Positions 1 through 7,572 of a DNA stretch of 64,000 bases are shown here, piece by piece. How positions within the stretch are numbered: the stretch's first letter is position 1; every line of letters begins with the position of its first letter. Location: the NCBI GenBank assembly GCA_016290775.1, contig JAEEVF010000001.1, forward strand, positions 310,001 to 374,000. Reading direction: 5' to 3'. The stretch comes from Acetatifactor sp. GTDB lineage: Bacteria > Bacillota > Clostridia > Lachnospirales > Lachnospiraceae. Made by a program: the position numbers and the translations under genes. Below the pieces are notes generated by a model that saw nothing but the letters and a program-made list of their open reading frames with translations, did no database searches and was not told the DNA's origin.

Positions 1-1767
1 ATCAAGCCGCAAAACATCATCATTTCCAAGGACGGAAAGGTGAAGGTGACGGATTTCGGCATCGCAAAGGCGGCTTCAAGCAATACCATCTCATCCAACG
101 TGATGGGTTCCGTACATTATACGTCGCCGGAGCAGGCAAGAGGCGGCTACAGCGATGAAAAGAGTGATGTTTATTCGCTCGGCATTACCATGTTTGAAAT
201 GCTGACCGGGCGTGTTCCTTTCAACGGGGAGACGACGGTGGCCATCGCCATTAAGCATATTCAGGAAGAGCTTCCTTACCCGAGCGACTTTGTTCCGGAG
301 ATTCCCATTGCAGTGGAATCCATCGTGCTCAAGTGCTGCCAAAAGTCGCCTGACAGGCGCTATCAGAACATGGCAGAGCTTTTGCGTGACTTAAAGCAGT
401 CGCTCCTTACGCCAGATGATGATTTCGTCGTGATCGGGTACCCGGACGTGGATGGCGGCACCCGCACCGTAAATGATTGGGAGCTGAGCCAGGTACGCGG
501 AAGAAACTATGGTGAGACCGGAGAGCTTTCAAGGATCCGTCTGAAGGCGGAGGATACCTCCGCCAATTATGACGATTCCGCGGACGGGGAATATGACAAC
601 GATTCCGAAGGCGGACGCGGCGGCATGACGAAGATGGAAATGATCACGGCGATCGTAACGGTCGTGGCGGCCATTGCCATTTTGATCATCATCGTGATCC
701 TCAGCAAAAAGCTGGTCAATCATTTCCTGCCGGAAAAACCGAGCGGGAGTGCAAGTTCTTCCGAAAGCAGAGTTTCACCGATCATCGATGATGAGAATAC
801 GGCGACGTCCCTTTCGAATCAGGGGAATGACAAGCAGGCGGTCATGCGGGAAATGCCTACCGTCAAAGGGCTGACCGTTGAGGAAGCCCGCAGGAAGCTT
901 CGGCTCATTAATATGCTGGTTTCCGTGGAATACGTTGAGTCCGACACGGTACCTTCCGGGGAAGTCATGAAGGCTAACGTTGACGCGGGCCTGATGGTCG
1001 AGGAAGGGAGCGAGATCCTTCTTACCGTGAGCTCAGGCGTCGAGGGCGTTTTGGTTCCTGACATTACGGAATATACCTACGAAGAAGCAAAAAACAAGCT
1101 GACTCAGATGGGCTTTTTGGTCAACAGACTGGATGATTATTCAGACAGTGACGAAGGGATCGTGTTCAATCAGAATCCCGTGAGTAACGTGCGCGCGCCC
1201 AAGGGCAGCGTGATCACGGTCTATGTCAGCAAGGGCAAGGAAAACGTGATGAAACGCGTTCCTCAGCTTGTGGGCATGGAAGAGTCCGCAGGAACGATCC
1301 TTGCGATCGAGAGCGGGCTTACCATAGCAGGCGTTAAGAATGTTTTCAGCGACACGTTCCCCGAAGGCGTGATCTGTTATCAGAGCTTTGCGGAAGGGGT
1401 TTACGTGGACGAAGGAACGGGAATACAGATTTCCGTTTCTCAAGGGCAGAAGCGTTCTTACAAATGCGATGCGGCGATCGAAGCACCGTCCGCCGCAGAA
1501 GCGCCGGATTACCGCTCTGGCACCTCGGTTGGTCTCAAGCTGGTTACGGATTCGGGGAAGACACTTCTTGACACGACGACGACAAGCTTCCCGTATTCCG
1601 TTAGCTACAGTGGCGTCGAATCGCCCGGAGCGATCCTGACGATGACATACACCGTGACGATCCCGGGAGAGTCAAAGACCGACCCGGACACGGGAGAAAC
1701 CATTGTGACGGAAGCGAAAACAGAGTCCAAGAGCTTTACCAGAAGAATTGATTTTGTGAGAGAATAA
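1..1767 (+). CDS. prkC: Ser/Thr protein kinase with PASTA domains (PrkC-like), 5' end missing
   Basis: The reading frame is open from base 1, so the gene starts upstream of the window. It opens with IKPQN (catalytic loop), followed by DFG and the SPEQ activation-segment end, so the kinase C-lobe is present and the N-lobe is missing. One hydrophobic segment (about nt 640-705) is followed by three PASTA repeats (about nt 848-1045, 1046-1235 and 1250-1445) and an extra extracellular tail of about 100 residues. This is the standard layout of the Firmicute membrane kinase that senses muropeptides or lipid II outside the cell and phosphorylates cytoplasmic proteins. The stop is 5 bp before rsgA, a common Firmicute gene order (prpC-prkC-rsgA). 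Family assignment is secure. Confidence 0.93.
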   Translation: MKPQNIIISKDGKVKVTDFGIAKAASSNTISSNVMGSVHYTSPEQARGGYSDEKSDVYSLGITMFEMLTGRVPFNGETTVAIAIKHIQEELPYPSDFVPEIPIAVESIVLKCCQKSPDRRYQNMAELLRDLKQSLLTPDDDFVVIGYPDVDGGTRTVNDWELSQVRGRNYGETGELSRIRLKAEDTSANYDDSADGEYDNDSEGGRGGMTKMEMITAIVTVVAAIAILIIIVILSKKLVNHFLPEKPSGSASSSESRVSPIIDDENTATSLSNQGNDKQAVMREMPTVKGLTVEEARRKLRLINMLVSVEYVESDTVPSGEVMKANVDAGLMVEEGSEILLTVSSGVEGVLVPDITEYTYEEAKNKLTQMGFLVNRLDDYSDSDEGIVFNQNPVSNVRAPKGSVITVYVSKGKENVMKRVPQLVGMEESAGTILAIESGLTIAGVKNVFSDTFPEGVICYQSFAEGVYVDEGTGIQISVSQGQKRSYKCDAAIEAPSAAEAPDYRSGTSVGLKLVTDSGKTLLDTTTTSFPYSVSYSGVESPGAILTMTYTVTIPGESKTDPDTGETIVTEAKTESKSFTRRIDFVRE

Positions 1768-1772
1768 GGTAC

Positions 1773-2648
1773 ATGCAGGGAAAGATCGTAAAGGGGATCG
1801 CCGGATTTTATTACGTAAACGCAGGCAATAAAACATATGAATGCAAGGCCAAGGGCGTATTCCGAAAGGACAATCGAAAGCCTTTGGTGGGCGACGACGT
1901 CCTTCTGAAGGTCTTGGATGAAGAGAAGAGCCTCGGCAACGTTGAGGAGTTGCTTCCGCGAAGGAGCGAACTGATCCGGCCCGCCGTCGCAAACGTGGAT
2001 CAGGGCATGGTAATCTTCGCCGTGACCAGTCCCGCGCCCAACCTGAACCTTTTGGATCGATTCCTGATCATGATGGAACAGCAAAAGCTGCCGTGCCTGA
2101 TCTGCTTTAACAAGACGGATCTTGACAGGGACGGGTTGCTGGAAGGTTATGTTAAGGCTTATGAGAAGAGCGGGCATGAAGTCCTTGCCGTCAGTGCCAA
2201 GGAAGGACTTGGAATGAATTCCTTAAGGGAGCGCCTGCAAGGCAAGACGACCACCGTCGCCGGACCAAGCGGTGTCGGAAAATCGTCGCTCATCAATCTT
2301 TTGCTTGGCGAACGCACCATGGAAACTGGCAGTCTTAGCGCCAAGATCGACAGAGGAAAGCATACCACAAGGCATTCGGAGCTTCTTCGGATCGATGAGG
2401 ATACTTATATTTTCGATACGCCAGGCTTTAGTTCCTTAGAAATATTCGACCTTGAGAAGGAAGATCTGGCGGCATATTATGCCGAATTTGAGCCCTTCGA
2501 AAAGTATTGCAGGTTCGGCGGATGTTCTCACGTAAACGAGCCGGTCTGTGGCATCCGGGACGCCGTAAAGGACGGAGAGATCCCGCGTGTTCGCTATGAG
2601 AATTATTGTCAGCTATATGAAGAATTAAAAGCAAAGAAAAAATACTAG
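1773..2648 (+). CDS. rsgA: Ribosome small subunit-dependent GTPase A
   Basis: This is a circularly permuted GTPase that helps mature the 30S subunit. At 291 aa it has normal family length. An N-terminal OB-fold is followed by the permuted G motifs: NKTD (residues 113-116) comes before the P-loop GPSGVGKSS (about 166-174), and DTPG comes later (about 215). The C-terminal zinc site is visible as Cys...CSH...C around residues 246-262. It starts 5 bp after the PASTA kinase gene and is probably co-transcribed with it; an AAGG lies just before the ATG. Confidence 0.96.
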   Translation: MQGKIVKGIAGFYYVNAGNKTYECKAKGVFRKDNRKPLVGDDVLLKVLDEEKSLGNVEELLPRRSELIRPAVANVDQGMVIFAVTSPAPNLNLLDRFLIMMEQQKLPCLICFNKTDLDRDGLLEGYVKAYEKSGHEVLAVSAKEGLGMNSLRERLQGKTTTVAGPSGVGKSSLINLLLGERTMETGSLSAKIDRGKHTTRHSELLRIDEDTYIFDTPGFSSLEIFDLEKEDLAAYYAEFEPFEKYCRFGGCSHVNEPVCGIRDAVKDGEIPRVRYENYCQLYEELKAKKKY

Positions 2649-2683
2649 TTTATACTGGATCAGAATTGGAGAGATAAAACCAG

Positions 2684-4147
2684 ATGGGCAAGGAACAGGA
2701 TTGGAAAAATCTTGGGGAACAGATATTGGATTCCGTCGCAAGCGCCCTGAACACAGGTGATTTCAGGGAACTTCAGGACTTGGTTTCCGGGACCGTGAAC
2801 AACGCCGTTCAGGAGGCCAAAAGGCAGGCAGAGGTTGAAAAGCTGACGCGTGAGCAGATCCTAAGACAGTATCAGTCCCAAAGTGCGGCGAATCGTGAAA
2901 AATGGATGCAGCAGCAACAGGAGCTCTATCGCCGCAAGGAAGAGCGCCGCGAGATGTGGCGACAGACACGCGCGGCACAGCAGGGAAACTACAACCCAAA
3001 TGGCAATGGGCAGGCGAGGACGTTGCCGCCCCCGCCGAAGTTTAGGGGAGTCAAGTTTAAGAAGGCAGGCAGTGCCTCAAGCGTGCTCAGGATCGTCTTC
3101 GGATCTTTAGGAATTGGCGTTGGATCTGCGATGAGCATCATCGCGCTAATGTTGATCGTGTCAGGAAACACTTGGTTTCCGTTCACGTTGGTCACGGCAA
3201 TCGTTTTAGCGATTTCCGGCAACATGCTGGGCAAAGGCATTAAGCACAGAAAGCTGATCGAACAAGCAATGCGCTACGTGCAGATCTGCGGTTCGAAGAT
3301 GTATGCTGATCTTTCCGAGATCGCAATGGCAACCGGAAGTACCGTGAAGGAAGTAAAAAGGAACATCAAGAAAATGCTCCGTGCCGGGATGTTCCCGGAA
3401 GGGCATTTGGACCATCAGGAAACCTGCCTGATGCTGAGTAATGACGTGTACCGTCAGTACACGGAGACGGCGGAAGCCTTCCGCATGCGCGATCAGATGG
3501 AGGCCGACAAGAAGGCAAGGGAGAATCGTGCTTTATCAGCCGAGGAAGAAGCGGCATTCCAGCAGCAAAAGCAGGAGAGCGAGCTCGATGCCTTGATGAG
3601 AGAGGGCATGGGCTACGTTACAAGGCTTCGTGAACTCAATGATATGATCCCCGGAGAAGAGATCACCGAACAACTTTCCCAGATGGAAAGCTTGCTCCGT
3701 CAGATCTTTGACCGTGTAAAGATCCATCCGGAGCAGATGCACCGCATGCAAAAGCTCATGGAGTATTACCTTCCCACCACGATCAAGCTCGTGGACGCAT
3801 ATGTCCAGTTTGAAAAGGTGGAAAACCCTGGGCAGGACATCAGTGATGCAAAGGCTGAGATCAAAAAGACCCTCGGCATCATCAACGAGGCATTTTCGGA
3901 ACTCCTCAACAATCTGTTCCAGGATGAAGTGTTTGATGCCACGACAGATGCACAGGTACTGCAGGCAATGCTGAGCAGGGAAGGACTTAGAAAGGACATG
4001 GGCTTGTCCGCGACCGCGCAGGAGCAGGAAGAAAGCGAGCCCGAAGAAGAGGAAGAAGGAGCGTTGGACGACAATCCTTTTTCACAGGCATTCGAACCGG
4101 AGCAATCCCCCGAGCTTTCCGTATTGAAAGCCCCTTGGGAGAGCTAG
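2684..4147 (+). CDS. XpaC-like (5-bromo-4-chloroindolyl phosphate hydrolysis) family membrane protein
   Basis: The 487-aa protein has a Gln/Arg-rich, coiled-coil-prone N-terminus (residues 1-120), two hydrophobic segments (about 133-155 and 163-183), then a C-terminal helical domain resembling the XpaC / halogen-hydrolysis family. The tail is very acidic (Glu-rich around residues 447-462). It lies directly upstream of a TelA-family gene. The xpaC-telA pairing is known from Bacillus and other Firmicutes, where it is linked to cell-envelope stress, but the biochemical role is not established. The enzymatic name comes from an indirect phenotype and should not be read as a known reaction. Confidence 0.75.
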   Translation: MGKEQDWKNLGEQILDSVASALNTGDFRELQDLVSGTVNNAVQEAKRQAEVEKLTREQILRQYQSQSAANREKWMQQQQELYRRKEERREMWRQTRAAQQGNYNPNGNGQARTLPPPPKFRGVKFKKAGSASSVLRIVFGSLGIGVGSAMSIIALMLIVSGNTWFPFTLVTAIVLAISGNMLGKGIKHRKLIEQAMRYVQICGSKMYADLSEIAMATGSTVKEVKRNIKKMLRAGMFPEGHLDHQETCLMLSNDVYRQYTETAEAFRMRDQMEADKKARENRALSAEEEAAFQQQKQESELDALMREGMGYVTRLRELNDMIPGEEITEQLSQMESLLRQIFDRVKIHPEQMHRMQKLMEYYLPTTIKLVDAYVQFEKVENPGQDISDAKAEIKKTLGIINEAFSELLNNLFQDEVFDATTDAQVLQAMLSREGLRKDMGLSATAQEQEESEPEEEEEGALDDNPFSQAFEPEQSPELSVLKAPWES

Positions 4148-4178
4148 GAGATAAATGAAAAACATGGAGGAAAAGCAA

Positions 4179-5366
4179 ATGAACAATGAATTGGATGAAA
4201 TGATTGGCGCAGCCCCCACTTTGACCCTGAATCCCACCGCGACTGAAACCACGGATGCGATTGCGGCAATGACCTTGACGCCTGATGCAAAGGAAGAGGA
4301 AAAGATCCCTGTTCCTGAAGTCAATCTGACGCCTCAGGAAAAGAAGATGGTAGATGATTTCGCTGCGCAGATCGATATTACAAATACGCAGCAGGTAATG
4401 CAATACGGTTCCGGCAGCCAGAAGAAGATCGCTGATTTCTCTGAGAGCGCTCTTGGCAACGTTCGTACAAAGGACATGGGCGAGATCGGCAAGATGCTGA
4501 CCGACGTAGTTGCTGAGCTGAGAAACTTTGAGAACGATGAGGAAAAGGGCCTCTTTGGTGGCCTCTTCAAGAAGAGCACTTCCAAACTCCTTGACATGAA
4601 GGCAAAATATGACAAGGCAGAAGTGAACGTCAACAAGATCTGTAAGGTCATGGAAGGCCATCAGGTAACGCTCCTGAAGGACATCGCAATGCTCGATAAG
4701 ATGTATGACCTGAACATGAACTATTACAAGGAGCTGACCATGTACATCCTTGCAGGTAAGCAGAAGCTTGAGCATGCAAAGAACGTGGAGCTTCCTGAGT
4801 TGGTTGCAAAGGCTGAAAGAACCGGTCTTCCTGAGGATACGCAGGCGGCAAGAGATTTCTCCGCACAGATCGATCGCTTTGAGAAGAAGATCTATGACCT
4901 CGAGCTGACCAAGACGATCTCCCTGCAGATGGCTCCGCAGATCCGTCTGATCCAGACCAATGACACTGCCATGAGCGAAAAGATCCAGTCCACGCTGGTG
5001 AACACCATTCCTCTGTGGAAGAGCCAGATGGTGATCGCAATCGGTCTGAACCACTCCACGAATGCCGCTAAGGCACAGAAGGAAGTGTCTGACATGACCA
5101 ACGCGCTCCTTAAGAAGAATGCGGAGACCTTAAAGATCGCAACGATCGAAACCGCTAAGGAGAATGAGAGAGGCATCGTTGACATTGAGACTTTGACGCA
5201 GACCAACCAGACCCTGATCTCCACTTTGGACGAAGTGATGAAGATCCAGGAGGAGGGCAGAACGAGACGTCAGAATGCCGAGGCAGAACTTCAGCGTATC
5301 GAGATCGAGATGAAGACAAAGCTTCTCGACATCAGCAAGCAGAGTCTTGCACAGCATAAGTCCTGA
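4179..5366 (+). CDS. Toxic anion resistance protein, TelA family
   Basis: This is a helical, soluble protein of about 395 aa matching the TelA/KlaA family (tellurite or toxic anion resistance, also tied to tolerance of cell-envelope drugs). Typical features are the helix around TKTISLQMAPQIRLIQ and the alternating long helices to the C-terminus. There are three in-frame ATGs (4155, 4164, 4179). I chose 4179 because GGAGG at 4167-4171 is ideally spaced for it; 4155 has only a close AGGAG. It follows the XpaC-like gene by about 30 bp and is the last gene of this operon. Confidence 0.88.
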   Translation: MNNELDEMIGAAPTLTLNPTATETTDAIAAMTLTPDAKEEEKIPVPEVNLTPQEKKMVDDFAAQIDITNTQQVMQYGSGSQKKIADFSESALGNVRTKDMGEIGKMLTDVVAELRNFENDEEKGLFGGLFKKSTSKLLDMKAKYDKAEVNVNKICKVMEGHQVTLLKDIAMLDKMYDLNMNYYKELTMYILAGKQKLEHAKNVELPELVAKAERTGLPEDTQAARDFSAQIDRFEKKIYDLELTKTISLQMAPQIRLIQTNDTAMSEKIQSTLVNTIPLWKSQMVIAIGLNHSTNAAKAQKEVSDMTNALLKKNAETLKIATIETAKENERGIVDIETLTQTNQTLISTLDEVMKIQEEGRTRRQNAEAELQRIEIEMKTKLLDISKQSLAQHKS

Positions 5367-5394
5367 TCATAAGATCGGTCAAAAAAGTGAGTAG

Positions 5395-5432
5395 AGGAGT
5401 CCGTTTTTTCAATTCAAAAAACGGGCTCCTTT
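5395..5432 (+). terminator. Hairpin terminator after the telA gene
   Basis: A 15-bp stem (5395-5409 with 5416-5430, one G-U pair) encloses a 6-nt loop. Its arms contain T6 and A6 tracts, so it could act on both strands. Confidence 0.75.
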
Positions 5433-5458
5433 GACAAAATAGATTTTTAGGAGGGAGG

Positions 5459-6967
5459 ATGGACGTGAATCTAAAAACGGCTTATGCACCTTATTTCAAA
5501 ATTGGCGTGGCAATGTCCAGAAGGAACATCTACACTCCGGCGCACGTGGAGCTCATGACAAGCCAGTTTAACAGCTTTACCAGCGAAAACGACATGAAGC
5601 CCATGTTTTTCCTGGATACGAAAACGAATCGCACGCAGGCGGCAGAGCATAATCTTTCACCCGCGCTTGTTTTTGACAAAGCCATTCCATATCTTGAACT
5701 GGCCAAAGAAAAAGGAATCCGTATGCGTGGGCACACTTTGGTATGGCACAGTCAGACGCCGAAATGGTTCTTCCATGAGAATTACAGCACGTCGCAAGGC
5801 TTGGCTTCTCGTGAGACGATGCTCGCAAGAATGGAGAATTATATCAAAGGCGTGCTTGGCTTCGCAAAGGAGAATTACCCAGGCGTCATTTACGCATGGG
5901 ACGTGGTCAACGAGGCCATCAATGACGGCGGTTATCGTGATTCCCTTTGGTTTAAGACCATTGGTCCTGACTTTATCGAAAAGGCATTTGAGTTCGCAAG
6001 AAAATATGTGGAGCCTGGCGTAAAGCTCTACTATAACGATTATGAAACGGCACTGGAATGGAAGAGGGATTGCATCTTAAACCTCATCTTAAAGCCGTTG
6101 GTGGAAAAAGGTCTGGTGGACGGCATGGGAATGCAGTCCCACCTTATGATGGACCATCCTGACATGAAGGAGTTTCAGACTGCGCTGGAAATGTATGGAG
6201 CACTTGGGATCGAGGTGCAGCTCACGGAGCTTGACATGCACAATGCGGATCCGTCAGAAGAATCCATGCACAAGCTTGCGGAGCGCTATCAGGAGTTGTT
6301 CCGCCTTTTGGTAGAGGCAAAGAAAGCTGGCAAGGTTAACATCACGGCAGTGACCTTCTGGAACCTTCTGGATGAGAACAGTTGGCTTTCCGGATTCCGC
6401 AGGGAGACAAGCTATCCGCTCTTGTTCCATGGCAAGTGCGAGGCGAAGGAAGCATATTATGCAGTACTGAAGGTCGTGGTCCCTGAGGATCAGATCGATG
6501 AATGGAAGTTAGAGGCAGACGAGGAAGCGTTTGTAGTAACGGGCATGCCCGAAGAAAACATAGGAGGGAATACAATGCAAGAGGTATATGACTTTTTGAA
6601 GGAAGTTGGCGTGTATTATTTGGCAACGGTTGAGGGAGATCAGCCCAGGGTTCGTCCTTTTGGTACCATAGACATGTTTGAGGGTAAGCTCTACATCCAG
6701 ACGGGTAAGGTGAAAGAGGTTTCCAAGCAGCTTCAAAAGAACCCCAAGGCAGAAATCTGTGCCTTCGCCGAGGGCAGGTGGCTTCGCGTGGCTGGCAAGC
6801 TTGTTCGCGACGATCGCAGAGAAGCAAAGGAGCACATGCTTGAAGCTTATCCTCATCTGAAGGGCATGTATTCTGCAGATGATGACAACACTGAGGTGCT
6901 TTACTTTGAGGATGCAACGGCAACCTTCTCCTCCTTTGGCGCACCTTCTCGCAGTTTCCAGTTCTAA
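5459..6967 (+). CDS. Intracellular GH10 endo-1,4-beta-xylanase fused to a PPOX-like flavin-binding domain
   Basis: Residues 1 to about 345 are a glycoside hydrolase family 10 barrel: the acid/base Glu is in WDVVNEAI (E152) and the nucleophile in VQLTELDMH (E257), with the late FWNLLDENSW motif. There is no signal peptide, so it should act on imported xylo-oligosaccharides. Residues 373-502 are a separate 130-aa domain resembling pyridoxamine 5'-phosphate-oxidase/NimC-type split-barrel flavoproteins. The junction contains GGAGGG (6563-6568) and an in-frame ATG at 6575, a normal start for a standalone PPOX gene. The region may therefore make a fusion, a separate small protein, or both. SD GGAGGGAGG lies just before the 5459 ATG. 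Confidence 0.9.
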   Translation: MDVNLKTAYAPYFKIGVAMSRRNIYTPAHVELMTSQFNSFTSENDMKPMFFLDTKTNRTQAAEHNLSPALVFDKAIPYLELAKEKGIRMRGHTLVWHSQTPKWFFHENYSTSQGLASRETMLARMENYIKGVLGFAKENYPGVIYAWDVVNEAINDGGYRDSLWFKTIGPDFIEKAFEFARKYVEPGVKLYYNDYETALEWKRDCILNLILKPLVEKGLVDGMGMQSHLMMDHPDMKEFQTALEMYGALGIEVQLTELDMHNADPSEESMHKLAERYQELFRLLVEAKKAGKVNITAVTFWNLLDENSWLSGFRRETSYPLLFHGKCEAKEAYYAVLKVVVPEDQIDEWKLEADEEAFVVTGMPEENIGGNTMQEVYDFLKEVGVYYLATVEGDQPRVRPFGTIDMFEGKLYIQTGKVKEVSKQLQKNPKAEICAFAEGRWLRVAGKLVRDDRREAKEHMLEAYPHLKGMYSADDDNTEVLYFEDATATFSSFGAPSRSFQF

Positions 6968-7019
6968 GCGGGGACGAGCACATGGATCAAAACGAAATAA
7001 CTTGATTTTGTTTACAAAG

Positions 7020-7049
7020 AAAGTGTCATGAAAACATGGCACTTTTTTT
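7020..7049 (+). terminator. Rho-independent terminator after the xylanase gene
   Basis: An 11-bp stem (7020-7030 with 7035-7045, one G-U pair), loop AAAA, is followed by a run of T. It separates the xylanase unit from the cobalamin promoter. Confidence 0.85.
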
Positions 7050-7095
7050 GATCATGATCCCCGTGAAATTCTTTGGCGGCCCAGAGTCTTTAGAC

Positions 7096-7124
7096 TTGCG
7101 TAAATCCATGGAACGTGCTAAGAT
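7096..7124 (+). promoter_or_regulatory. Sigma-70-type promoter of the cobalamin locus
   Basis: TTGCGT (7096-7101), a 17-bp spacer and TAAGAT (7119-7124) place transcription start near 7131, just upstream of the riboswitch. Confidence 0.7.
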
Positions 7125-7139
7125 ATAGCAAGTTTCATA

Positions 7140-7402
7140 AAGAAGAGTAATTGGTGCCGGCGAAAGAATATCTTTTTCTTTCAAGGGTTAAAAGGGAAGC
7201 GGGTGTGATTCCCGCACGATCTCGTCACTGTGATCAGGGAGTGGAGGCATCAGGGCCTTGCATAAAACAAGGCCGGTCACTGAGCGTAAGCTTGGGAAGG
7301 CGGTGCCGTCCGCGTTGATCTCTCAGCCAGGAAACCTGCCAGTTATAATGATACGGGAAGGAATTCCAGACCACGAGGCATTGGTCGTATCGCAGCTGAG
7401 CC
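7140..7402 (+). ncRNA. Cobalamin riboswitch
   Basis: The leader shows conserved cobalamin-aptamer segments in order: GGTGCC near 7153, GGGAAGCGGGTG around 7193-7205, TCCCGCACG, CGTCACTGTGA around 7225-7236, a variable hairpin built on GGGCCTTG/CAAGGCC, GGGAAGG near 7293, and the B12 box GCCAGGAAACCTGCC (7326-7340). Downstream, CTCAGC (7322-7327) can pair with GCTGAG (about 7395-7400), offering an alternative structure before the terminator at 7448. The expected behaviour, from known family members, is cobalamin binding that stops transcription of the downstream cobalamin genes. It is the only such element I found in the window. Confidence 0.92.
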
Positions 7403-7447
7403 ATCCGAGGAGCTTGATTCTTGGAAGGTTGTTTTTGTTGTGTGCGT

Positions 7448-7482
7448 AACCCTGCCGAAGATCCATTCACGGCAGGGTTTTC
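7448..7482 (+). terminator. Riboswitch expression-platform terminator
   Basis: A GC-rich 10-bp stem (7448-7457 with 7470-7479) is followed by TTTTCT. It sits between the aptamer and cbiK, as expected for transcriptional attenuation. Confidence 0.85.
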
Positions 7483-7572
7483 TATTGGGTCAAGGAAGCT
7501 TTTCGGTCATGAAACAAACATTTGCCTGGACGCTTCACCAGGCACGAGACATCAGGAAAAGAGGAGAAGAAA

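Noticed and set aside
3987..5054. A 355-codon minus-strand frame over the telA gene
   Set aside because: It is a shadow frame of telA with no ribosome site; its translation shows no recognisable fold.
5431..5436. TTGACA before the xylanase gene
   Set aside because: No -10 element lies 15-19 bp downstream, and the hexamer is partly the terminator arm.
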